Below are positions 1 to 7,520 of a stretch of DNA of 16,708 bases, in pieces (the first letter of the stretch is position 1; each line of letters begins with the position of its first letter). The translations under genes were made by a program, and so were the position numbers. Below the pieces are notes generated by a model. It saw only the letters and a program-made list of their open reading frames with translations. It was not told the origin of the DNA and did not search any database. The DNA comes from Sphingomonadaceae bacterium (GTDB lineage Bacteria; Pseudomonadota; Alphaproteobacteria; Sphingomonadales; Sphingomonadaceae), in the NCBI GenBank assembly GCA_947451875.1, contig CANGBE010000009.1, forward strand, positions 1 through 16,708. Reading direction: 5' to 3'.

Positions 1-1
1 G

Positions 2-68
2 CCCCGGAAGCAATCATCCGTCGGCGCGCCTTTCGCTGCATCTGCGGTTCGCCAAGATCATTCCGGGG
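2..68. repeat. Inverted repeat CCCCGGAA / TTCCGGGG with 51-nt spacer
   Basis: CCCCGGAA at 2-9 is the exact reverse complement of TTCCGGGG at 61-68. The arms could form the closing stem of a structured RNA or leader cut by the window edge. I do not recognise the interior as a known RNA. An 8-bp match at this spacing in GC-rich DNA can also arise by chance. Confidence 0.25.
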
Positions 69-243
69 GGAATTCACAAGGCGTGTTTTCCAACACTGCT
101 GCGGGCTGCGCCGCCGTCTCTTTAGTTTGCATCTTTCCTTGCGATTTCAGGAGTTTATTCCCTCATTCGCCGGTCAGAAGCGCCCTTCCGATGACTTGAA
201 GCTGCGCCCGCAAAGTGAGCCGGACAAGGCTGAATCGGCACAG

Positions 244-252
244 TTATCCACA
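244..252 (+). promoter_or_regulatory. DnaA box 1 (TTATCCACA)
   Basis: The site is TTATCCACA, identical to the consensus high-affinity DnaA binding 9-mer. It is the first of three such sites within 54 bp and faces box 2 as an inverted pair (GTTATCCAC at 243-251 against GTGGATAAC at 269-277). The match is seen directly; DnaA binding is inferred. Confidence 0.6.
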
Positions 253-267
253 GGCAGCAAAAGCCGC

Positions 268-276
268 GGTGGATAA
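268..276 (-). promoter_or_regulatory. DnaA box 2 (TTATCCACC)
   Basis: On the minus strand this reads TTATCCACC, an 8 of 9 match to the DnaA consensus. It is inverted relative to box 1 with about 15 bp between the two 9-mers. Confidence 0.5.
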
Positions 277-288
277 CTAGGCGTTCGC

Positions 289-297
289 GGTGGACAA
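289..297 (-). promoter_or_regulatory. Possible DnaA box 3 (TTGTCCACC)
   Basis: On the minus strand this reads TTGTCCACC, a 7 of 9 match to the DnaA consensus. It has the same orientation as box 2 and lies 12 bp further right. Alone it would be weak; its place beside two better sites makes it more believable. Confidence 0.35.
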
Positions 298-299
298 CT

Positions 300-323
300 T
301 TGCGGCAACCGGGATCGCCGCAA
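300..323 (-). terminator. Hairpin beyond the argG stop, possible terminator
   Basis: TTGCGGC (300-306) pairs with GCCGCAA (317-323) across a 10-nt loop. It lies 44 bp downstream of the argG stop. No U-tract follows on the minus strand, so it is at best a weak or factor-assisted terminator. Confidence 0.3.
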
Positions 324-367
324 TGAATCTCCTATCGATTCCGTTAAGCGAGCAGTCGGAGGCGTTC

Positions 368-1585
<1,218 letters not shown>

Positions 1586-1627
1586 TGTCGTAACCTTTGT
1601 ATTGAATTCGAGTCACCTAAACGCGGG

Positions 1628-1650
1628 GCTGCCCCTAGGCGAAGGGCAGC
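1628..1650. repeat. Hairpin in the argG / DUF1801 divergent promoter region
   Basis: GCTGCCC (1628-1634) pairs with GGGCAGC (1644-1650) across a 9-nt loop. It lies in the 89-bp space between two divergent genes, so it could be a dyad operator or part of the argG leader. It has no U-tract and is not a terminator in either direction. Confidence 0.35.
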
Positions 1651-1674
1651 TTGGCGGCAAGAGGAGTGCGGCCA

Positions 1675-2112
1675 ATGGCCAAGGCTGATTTGAAGACCAA
1701 AGCCAGCGAAGCAAGCGTGGCTGACTACATCGCGGCGCTCCCCGATGCGCGGTAGCGTGAGGAAGCGGGGACGATCGACGCGATCTATCGCCGCGTTACC
1801 CGGATGGAGCCGCAGATGTGGGGGCCGAGCATCGTCGGCTATGGTAGCTATAGCTACAAGTATGAGAGCGGGCGCGAAGGCACGATGTGCCGGGGCGGCT
1901 TCTCGCCGCGCAAGGCGGCGCATACGCTCTATGCCATGCAAGTCGTTAGCCTGTGCGCCGGTCGCGCGGCTGAGCTAGTGCCGAAGCTGGGCAAGTACAC
2001 CACCGGCAAGGGCTGTCTTTACATCAAGAAGCTCGCCGATGTTGATCTGGCGGTGCTGGAAGCGCTGATTGCGCTCAGCTGGGAGCGGATGAACGCGGCC
2101 TATCCCGATTGA
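1675..2112 (+). pseudogene. DUF1801-family protein interrupted by an in-frame amber codon
   Basis: Read from the ATG at 1675, the frame encodes 26 residues, then TAG at 1753-1755, then continues in the same frame to the TGA at 2110-2112, for 145 codons before the final stop. The sequence on both sides fits the small DUF1801 family: ADYIAALPDAR before the stop and MWGPSIVGYGSY, FSPRK and KGCLYIKKLAD after it. Only the first ATG has a good Shine-Dalgarno (GAGGAG at 1661-1666, 8 nt spacing). The next in-frame ATG at 1804 has none and would give a 102-residue product lacking the N-terminal helices. This is most simply a recent nonsense mutation or a sequencing error. The biochemical role of DUF1801 proteins is not established. 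Confidence 0.8.
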
Positions 2113-3378
2113 TTACTCCGCCGCCTGCTGCAGATGCCACTCGGGCGCCTGCTCCAGTTCGCCGAGCCGCGTGAACTCCTCGGCGATGTAATCGCGGGTC
2201 ATCGGCAGGACGCCGGGGCGTTTGACTGACTGGATGTGGAAATTGACCAGGCTGCCGCGACGGAAGCCCTGCTCGGCCCCCGCAAGGTAGAACTGCCACA
2301 TGCGGAAGAAGCGCTCGTCATAGAGCCCGACGATCTCTTCGCGATGGAGGCCAGCGCGGCGGTACCATTCGGCGAGCGTATAGGCATAGTGATAGCGCAG
2401 AATCTCTACATCGGTGGTCTTCCAGCTGGTCTGCTCAAGCGCATCAGTCAGCTCGCTCACCGCGGGCAGGTAGTGGCCGGGAAAGATGTATTTACGGTTC
2501 CACTTGTCGGTCGCGCCGTTGGGGCCGGTGCGGCCGATGGTGTGGGTCAGCATCACGCCGTCTTCGGTCAGCAGTTCAAGCGTCTTGCCGAAGTATTCGC
2601 CGTATGACCGCGCGCCGACGTGTTCGAGCATTCCGATGCTGGTGATCCGGTCGAACTTGCCGGTAACGTCGCGGTAGTCGATCAGCTGGAACTTGACCTT
2701 GTCGGCGACGCCCGCCGCCTCGGCCCGTTCGTTGGCAAACTTCACTTGGTCGGGAGCGAGGCTGACGCCTAACACTTCGCAGCCATAGATCCGGTTGAGA
2801 TAGAGCCCGAGCCCGCCCCAGCCCGAGCCGATATCGAGCACGCGCATGGCTGATGCATTGGCAGGCATATGCAGCTTGGCGGCGACCAGCGCCTTCTTGT
2901 CGATCTGTGCCTGCTCAAGGCTGTTCGAGGGATCGGTGAAATAGGCCATGGTATATTGCCGGTCGGTATCGAGGAACAGCTCGTAGAACCGGCGGGTCAG
3001 GTCATAGTGGTGTTCCACATTGGCGCGGGCGCGGGCGCGGTGGTTCATCTGGTCCATCTGCGAGCCGATGCGGTCGATCATGCGTCGCAAAGGGTTGCGT
3101 GGATTGACCGTGCCGCTGCCGCCTTGGCCCATCACCAGCAGGATCATGTCGCGGATATCGTGGGGCGGCTCGACAACCAGCCGTCCGTCCATATAGGCCT
3201 CGCCGGCGCCGATGCGAGGATCCTTGGCGATGTGAAAAGCCGCGCCTTTATCCGTAAAGCGAATGCACACGGGATCGGCGGCTGGGTCGCCGTAGTCGTA
3301 AACCTTTCCATCGTGGTCCGTGATGAGAAGCCGACCATTTTGGATCAGCGGGCGAAGCATCTTGTCGAGCAGCCACAT
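2113..3378 (-). CDS. cfa: Cyclopropane-fatty-acyl-phospholipid synthase family methyltransferase
   Basis: A 421-residue SAM-dependent enzyme of the Cfa/mycolic-acid-cyclopropane-synthase family, which methylenates cis double bonds of membrane phospholipid acyl chains. A family N-terminal domain is followed by YDLTRRFYELFLD (125-137), the SAM motif LDIGSGWGG (181-189), GMLEHVG with the conserved Glu (about 249-255) and LTHTIG. I chose the ATG at 3378 because AGGA lies 8 nt upstream. A GTG at 3384 would add two residues but leaves only 2 nt from that site. The stop TAA directly abuts the TGA of the convergent DUF1801 gene, with no spacer for a separate terminator. The exact modification (cyclopropane or a related methylation) cannot be fixed from sequence. 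Confidence 0.9.
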   Translation of the reverse strand: MWLLDKMLRPLIQNGRLLITDHDGKVYDYGDPAADPVCIRFTDKGAAFHIAKDPRIGAGEAYMDGRLVVEPPHDIRDMILLVMGQGGSGTVNPRNPLRRMIDRIGSQMDQMNHRARARANVEHHYDLTRRFYELFLDTDRQYTMAYFTDPSNSLEQAQIDKKALVAAKLHMPANASAMRVLDIGSGWGGLGLYLNRIYGCEVLGVSLAPDQVKFANERAEAAGVADKVKFQLIDYRDVTGKFDRITSIGMLEHVGARSYGEYFGKTLELLTEDGVMLTHTIGRTGPNGATDKWNRKYIFPGHYLPAVSELTDALEQTSWKTTDVEILRYHYAYTLAEWYRRAGLHREEIVGLYDERFFRMWQFYLAGAEQGFRRGSLVNFHIQSVKRPGVLPMTRDYIAEEFTRLGELEQAPEWHLQQAAE

Positions 3379-3426
3379 GGCCACTTTCCTAAGCCTTTTA
3401 ACGGCAAAGGAAAAGTAGAAACGCCC

Positions 3427-4008
3427 TCAGCCGAGCCAGCCGAGCGCCGAAGTGAGTTGCCACAGGCCCAGCACGAGGAAAAGCAGCGCCGCCACCGTCC
3501 GCGCCAGCTTTATCGAGACGACCTTCATCAGCGCATCGCCAAGGAACACTGAAGGGCCGTTGACCAGCATCATGCCCAGCGTAGTGCCCGCCGCGACGGT
3601 GACCACGCTGTGATAATGCGCGCCCAGCGCAATCGTTGCGACCTGTGTCTTGTCGCCCATCTCGACGATGAAGAACGATACCAGCGTGGTCAGGAATGCT
3701 CCACCGCGCGGTTTTACAACCTCGCCATCATCATCATCCAGCTTGTCAGGCACCAGCGTCCATGCGGCCATGGCAATAAAGCCCAGCGCCACGGCAATGC
3801 GGAACCACGGTGCATCCAGAATGCCAGCCACTTCGCTGCCGACAAAAGCGGCGAGCAGGTGGTTGGCGATCGTCGCCGCCAGAATGCCGCCAACGATCTG
3901 CCACGGCGCGCGCAGTCTGGCGGCGAGGACGATCGCTAGCAGCATGGTCTTGTCGCCAATCTCTGCGAGAGCAACGACGGCGGTGGAGGTGAGCAGGGCT
4001 TCAAGCAT
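3427..4008 (-). CDS. GDT1/TMEM165 (UPF0016) family cation transporter, probable Mn2+ exporter
   Basis: A 193-residue inner-membrane protein with the two hallmark repeats of this family: EIGDKT at residues 16-21 and EMGDKT at 116-121, each in a hydrophobic helix. These acidic motifs form the cation path. Characterised members move Mn2+, Ca2+ or H+, and bacterial ones are linked to manganese efflux. About six membrane segments are expected. The central loop carries an acidic run DDDDGE (91-96) encoded by a GAT-type repeat. It starts 9 bp after the stop of the upstream SDR gene, so the two are probably one operon. The family call is firm; the substrate is inferred. Confidence 0.88.
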   Translation of the reverse strand: MLEALLTSTAVVALAEIGDKTMLLAIVLAARLRAPWQIVGGILAATIANHLLAAFVGSEVAGILDAPWFRIAVALGFIAMAAWTLVPDKLDDDDGEVVKPRGGAFLTTLVSFFIVEMGDKTQVATIALGAHYHSVVTVAAGTTLGMMLVNGPSVFLGDALMKVVSIKLARTVAALLFLVLGLWQLTSALGWLG

Positions 4009-4017
4009 GGCTGCCGC

Positions 4018-4782
4018 CTAGGTCAGGCCGCGCGCAAGGTAAAGCACATCGCGCGGCTGGGCCATCAAGTGCTGGCCGGAATCGATGAACAGCGTTTCAC
4101 CGCTCGCCAGCCAGCCTTGCGACAGGAACAGGGCGGCCTCGGCGAGCTCCTTCGGGTCGGTCAGGCGCTGCAGCAGGTTCAGCCTACCAGAAGCGAAGTG
4201 CTCCTCTTCCTTCTGGTCATGGCTCGCCATTATCGCACCGGGGGCGAGGCCATAGATGCGGTCTGCCGATTCCTGCGCCGCCATCGCCAGCGTGCGGACC
4301 GAGGCGGCAACGGCGTTCTTCGACAGGGTGTAGGAGAAGAAATCGGGATTGGGGTTCGCCACTTTCATGTCGGTGAACTGGATCACCCGCCGTCCGCCCT
4401 TCGACTGTGCCAAGCGCAGGAAAGCCTGTGCCATCCGCACCGGAGCCTCGACGTTAACCGCCATGGCTTCATCAAACACGCCCGCGTCAATCCCGGCGGC
4501 GCTGTCTTCGTGGAACACCGAAGCGTTGTTCACTAGGCAACGCCAATCGGGCAGACGGGTGGCGAGTTCTTCGATCAAGGACTCTGCCGCGTCACCATCG
4601 GCGAGATCACATTGCACCACTTCGGCGGAGGGCAGAGTTCTGGCCAGCGATTCGGCCTCGGCGTGAGAAAAGCCGTGGTGGATCACCACGTGCCAGCCAG
4701 CCGCGCCAAAGGCTTGCGCCAGCACGGCACCAATGCGCCGAGCGGCACCAGTAATCAGGACGGTAGGAAGGGTCGCGTTCAT
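4018..4782 (-). CDS. SDR family oxidoreductase, pteridine-reductase/FolM-like
   Basis: A 254-residue classical-length short-chain dehydrogenase. The cofactor motif TGAARRIG is at 11-18, NNAS at 85-88 and the catalytic pair Y151-x3-K155. The position 13 residues before the Tyr, usually Ser, is Asp138 (within FTDMK). That substitution, together with TGAARRIG and the HHGFSHAEAES stretch after strand 2, is typical of pteridine reductases such as PTR1 and FolM, which reduce dihydropterins with NADPH. The family is therefore clear and the pterin substrate is a reasoned inference. It is the first gene of a two-gene minus-strand unit with the GDT1-type transporter and is separated by 47 bp from the divergent phzF-type gene. 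Confidence 0.88.
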   Translation of the reverse strand: MNATLPTVLITGAARRIGAVLAQAFGAAGWHVVIHHGFSHAEAESLARTLPSAEVVQCDLADGDAAESLIEELATRLPDWRCLVNNASVFHEDSAAGIDAGVFDEAMAVNVEAPVRMAQAFLRLAQSKGGRRVIQFTDMKVANPNPDFFSYTLSKNAVAASVRTLAMAAQESADRIYGLAPGAIMASHDQKEEEHFASGRLNLLQRLTDPKELAEAALFLSQGWLASGETLFIDSGQHLMAQPRDVLYLARGLT

Positions 4783-4829
4783 GGCTTAATTGGAGCATAC
4801 CCGAGCCGCAGAGGGAAGGGAGTTGTAAC

Positions 4830-5672
4830 GTGTATCTCGATCTGGTTGATGTGTTTTGCAAAGGGACGCTCAGCGGCAACCCGCTAGGCGTGGTCCATGG
4901 TGGCGATGCTCTGAGCGCAGAGCAGATGCTGGCGCTTACCCGCTGGCTGGGCTTTTCGGAGACAACCTTCCTGCTGCCGCCGAGCGACCCATCAGCCGAT
5001 TACCGCGTGCGGATATTTTATCCAGCGGGTGAACTCCCCTTTGCCGGACACCCCACGCTTGGTTCGGCCCATGCCTGGTTGGCCGCTGGCGGGGTGCCGA
5101 AGCAGGCTGGCAAGATCATGCAGGAATGCGGCGTTGGCTTGGTAGAAGTGCGGCAGGAAGGCGAGCGGCTGGCCTTCCGCGCCCCGCCGCTGATCCGCAC
5201 CGGGCCATTGTCAGAGGCGGAACTGGCCGAGGCGCTGCGGGTTTCCGGCGCTGATCCAGCCTCGGTGGTTGAAGCTGTCCATGTGGTCAATGGGCCGAAG
5301 TGGTGCCTGCTGCGTCTGGCTTCCGATGCCGATGTGCTCGCCGCCCAACCTGCGCCGCGCGCGCCGGTCGGGACAGACGGGGGCATCGCCGGGCCGTGTG
5401 CCGCGGGTTCGGGCGCAGATTGGGAGCTGCGTACCTTCTTCGCCAACGGGCGCGGAGAGATTGTCGAGGATCCGGTGACTGGCAGTTTCAACGCTGGTGT
5501 TGCCATGCACCTGTTCGCCAGCGGCTTGGCGCAAGGCAGCTATGTCGCGGCACAGGGCCGCAAGACCGGTGCCGATGGCGAGGTATTCTGCTCCGAAGAC
5601 CTGGATGGCGGCGTGTGGATCGGCGGGAAGGTGGCGACGGTCTGTGCCGGGGGCGTGTTGCCCGGTTGGTGA
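4830..5672 (+). CDS. PhzF family isomerase/epimerase-like protein
   Basis: A 280-residue protein of the PhzF/diaminopimelate-epimerase fold, within the usual length of 260-300. The N-terminal pattern LVDVF...SGNPLGVV is standard. The catalytic Glu44 sits in GFSETTF, the motif FAGHP is at 71-75, and EDPVTGS is at 213-219 in the second half. The start is a GTG at 4830, preceded by a purine-rich GGGAAGGGAG. Only a few members make phenazines; most are isomerases of unknown substrate, and no other phenazine gene is present here. A GC-rich hairpin follows the stop. The family is certain, the reaction unknown. Confidence 0.92.
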   Translation: MYLDLVDVFCKGTLSGNPLGVVHGGDALSAEQMLALTRWLGFSETTFLLPPSDPSADYRVRIFYPAGELPFAGHPTLGSAHAWLAAGGVPKQAGKIMQECGVGLVEVRQEGERLAFRAPPLIRTGPLSEAELAEALRVSGADPASVVEAVHVVNGPKWCLLRLASDADVLAAQPAPRAPVGTDGGIAGPCAAGSGADWELRTFFANGRGEIVEDPVTGSFNAGVAMHLFASGLAQGSYVAAQGRKTGADGEVFCSEDLDGGVWIGGKVATVCAGGVLPGW

Positions 5673-5677
5673 GATTT

Positions 5678-5701
5678 GGGCCTGCCGATTAGAGCAGGCC
5701 C
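5678..5701. terminator. Hairpin between convergent phzF-like and glycine-zipper genes
   Basis: GGGCCTGC (5678-5685) pairs perfectly with GCAGGCCC (5694-5701) around an 8-nt loop, in the 50-bp gap between two convergent genes and 5 bp after the phzF-type stop. It could serve both directions. Neither side has a strong U-tract, so termination efficiency is uncertain. Confidence 0.5.
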
Positions 5702-5722
5702 GAAACTCACGCTATTTCGCCC

Positions 5723-6094
5723 TTAGCGGCAGCGCAGGTCGCCGCGGTCAATCGAGCGGCCGAGTAAACCGCCGCCGACCATGCCGAGCACTGTGCCCAG
5801 CGTCCGGTCGCGTCCATCATCAAGCGAGCGGCCTACGACACCGCCAAGGGCTGCACCGACGATCAGGCCGGTAGTGCCGTCACTGCGGCGGCAATAATAG
5901 CGACCGTCGCGCGCCCGCCAGATGTGATCGCGGCGTGTCAGGCGGAACTCGCGATATTCCTGCCGCTCGCGCCATTCGCTGCGGTCATGCTCGCGTCGGC
6001 CATGGGCGGGGGCCCATTGCGGCGGATCAGCGTTGACCGGCACGGCGGGAAGGATAGTTGCTGCAAGGGTGGCAGCAAGGATGGTTTTTTTCAT
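5723..6094 (-). CDS. Glycine-zipper 2TM domain protein, secreted or envelope-associated
   Basis: A 123-residue protein. I chose the ATG at 6094 because a strong GGAGGA lies just upstream and the product then starts with a signal peptide (MKKT, then a hydrophobic run to about residue 22). An Arg/Glu-rich middle (31-64) precedes YYCRR and two glycine-rich hydrophobic segments, GLIVGAALGGVVG (76-88) and GTVLGMVGGGLLG (100-112), which form the glycine-zipper domain. Cys68 and Cys122 flank the zipper and could form a disulfide in the periplasm. Such proteins resemble the zipper part of outer-membrane lipoproteins like SlyB, but there is no lipobox here. The function is unknown. The longer upstream open frame to 6262 runs into rlmN and is not credible. 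Confidence 0.82.
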   Translation of the reverse strand: MKKTILAATLAATILPAVPVNADPPQWAPAHGRREHDRSEWRERQEYREFRLTRRDHIWRARDGRYYCRRSDGTTGLIVGAALGGVVGRSLDDGRDRTLGTVLGMVGGGLLGRSIDRGDLRCR

Positions 6095-6164
6095 GGTCTT
6101 GTCCTCCGTTTGTTGGACTGGAGCCATGATTTGCCAGCGAGACGAAACCTGCGATGAACGGCTT

Positions 6165-6173
6165 GTTATAATA
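6165..6173 (-). promoter_or_regulatory. Possible -10 element of the glycine-zipper gene
   Basis: The minus strand reads TATTATAAC, a sharp AT island in GC-rich DNA, 71 bp before the glycine-zipper ATG and after the rlmN stop. No convincing -35 element is visible at the usual distance, so this is only a candidate. Confidence 0.25.
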
Positions 6174-6221
6174 GGAAACCCGGGCCAACCCGCCGCATGG
6201 GCACGGCGAAACGAGTGTAAA

Positions 6222-7487
6222 TCAGCCCAGCGCCGCCTGCTTCTCCTCGGCCAGCCGGTCAAGTTCCGCCCGACTCATCTTCGCCGCCGCCGTCTTCAGT
6301 TGGCCGCAAGCAGCATCGATGTCGCGTCCGCGCGGGGTGCGGACGGGCGCACTGATGCCGAGGCCAAAGACGATTTCGGAGAAGCGCCTGATCCGATCGG
6401 GCGTGGAACACTCGTAGATCGCGCCGGGCCAGGGGTTGAACGGGATAAGGTTGACCTTGGCCGGAAGCTTATACTTCTTGATCAGTCGGACCAACTCGTG
6501 CGCATCCTCGTCGCTGTCGTTCTTGTCTTTCAGCATCACGTATTCAAAGGTGATGCGCCGCGCATTGGAGGCCTTGGGGTAATCGGCGCAGGCCTGTAAC
6601 AGTTCTTCGATCGGATATTTGCGGTTGATCGGCACAATCTCGTCGCGGATTGTATTGGTCACCGCGTGAAGCGAAACCGCAAGGTTGACGCCGATCTCCG
6701 CACTCGCCCGTGCCATCAGGGGCACAACGCCCGAAGTGCTCAGCGTGATGCGGCGGCGGGACAGCGCAAGGCCTTCGGGGTCCATAACGATCTTCAGGCC
6801 ATCGCGGACGTTATCGAAGTTATAGAGCGGCTCGCCCATGCCCATCATCACGATGTTGGTCAGCATCCGGCCATCGGCGCGGTAATCTCCGCCTACTTCA
6901 CCGTCATCATCGCCATCATCGTCAGTGAATCCGGCCATGCTTCCCTTGGGCCATTCTCCCAAGGCATCGCGCGCCAGCATGACCTGTCCGACGATCTCGC
7001 CCGGGGTCAGGTTGCGGACCAGCCGCATCGTGCCGGTGTGGCAGAAGCGGCAGTTGAGTGTGCAGCCGACCTGACTGGAAACGCACAGCGTACCGCGGGT
7101 TTCATCGGGGATGAAGACCATTTCGAACTCGTGGCCATCGGCGGTGCGCAGCAGCCACTTGCGGGTGCCGTCTTCGCTGTGCTGGGCCAGCACAATCTCG
7201 GGCCGCCCGACGACGAAGCGTTCCGCGAGCCATGGGCGCATGGTCTTGGCGATATCGGTCATCGCCTCGAAATCGCTGACGCCGCGATGATAGATCCAGT
7301 GGAACACCTGCTTGCCGCGCAGCTTGGCGGCTTTGGCGTCCAGCCCTGCCGTCTCAAACAGCGCGGCGATTGCCTTCTTCGGCAGGCCCATCAGATCGAC
7401 ACGACCATCGGCGCGCGGGGTTACCTCACGGGGCACGGGAACCGGATCGACGAGGCCGGGGATTTGCATGAGTGCGGTGTCTGCCAT
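6222..7487 (-). CDS. rlmN: Dual-specificity RNA methyltransferase RlmN (23S rRNA A2503 C2-methylation)
   Basis: A 421-residue radical-SAM enzyme that methylates C2 of A2503 in 23S rRNA and A37 in some tRNAs. The 4Fe-4S cysteines are C142-x3-C146-x2-C149 (CTLNCRFC). The two mechanistic cysteines are also present: C135 in TLCVSSQVGC and C394 in DIDAACGQL, matching C118 and C355 of the E. coli enzyme. The binding motif MMGMGEP is at about 214-220. It is longer than E. coli RlmN (384) because of an N-terminal extension and an acidic insertion with DDDGDDDGE near 189-197, just before MMGMGEP. It follows the IalB-like gene after a 33-bp gap and probably shares its transcript. Confidence 0.97.
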   Translation of the reverse strand: MADTALMQIPGLVDPVPVPREVTPRADGRVDLMGLPKKAIAALFETAGLDAKAAKLRGKQVFHWIYHRGVSDFEAMTDIAKTMRPWLAERFVVGRPEIVLAQHSEDGTRKWLLRTADGHEFEMVFIPDETRGTLCVSSQVGCTLNCRFCHTGTMRLVRNLTPGEIVGQVMLARDALGEWPKGSMAGFTDDDGDDDGEVGGDYRADGRMLTNIVMMGMGEPLYNFDNVRDGLKIVMDPEGLALSRRRITLSTSGVVPLMARASAEIGVNLAVSLHAVTNTIRDEIVPINRKYPIEELLQACADYPKASNARRITFEYVMLKDKNDSDEDAHELVRLIKKYKLPAKVNLIPFNPWPGAIYECSTPDRIRRFSEIVFGLGISAPVRTPRGRDIDAACGQLKTAAAKMSRAELDRLAEEKQAALG

Positions 7488-7520
7488 GGCCGCGCCTATA
7501 AGGGCGTGGCTGCGTTTTGG

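Larger units (their letters stand above)
1..367. other. Non-coding region left of argG
   Basis: I see no credible gene in this stretch. The only open frames are shadows running into the antisense of argG. It holds a widely spaced inverted repeat near the left edge (2-9 with 61-68), a small hairpin GTGTT-ttcc-AACAC (83-96), a moderately AT-rich patch around 120-165, three DnaA-box-like 9-mers (244-297) and a hairpin just beyond the argG stop (300-323). The left part may also hold the promoter or tail of a gene lying outside the window. Confidence 0.6.

Noticed and set aside
1596..1612. GAATTC-centred sequence before argG resembling an ArgR box
   Set aside because: Only one half resembles the ARG-box half site, and the known consensus comes from distant bacteria; not enough to call.
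3030..3045. Short GCGGGC-type repeat
   Set aside because: It lies inside the Cfa-family gene and simply encodes the Arg/Ala run RARARA.
4830..5672. PhzF as evidence of a phenazine cluster
   Set aside because: No other phz gene is nearby and most PhzF-family proteins are unrelated to phenazine synthesis.
6166..6172. TATAAT-like sequence on the plus strand
   Set aside because: No plus-strand gene follows; it runs into the antisense of rlmN. The minus-strand reading was kept as a weak candidate instead.
6095..6262. Longer start for the glycine-zipper protein
   Set aside because: It would overlap rlmN and bury the signal peptide; the strong GGAGGA site is just before 6094.
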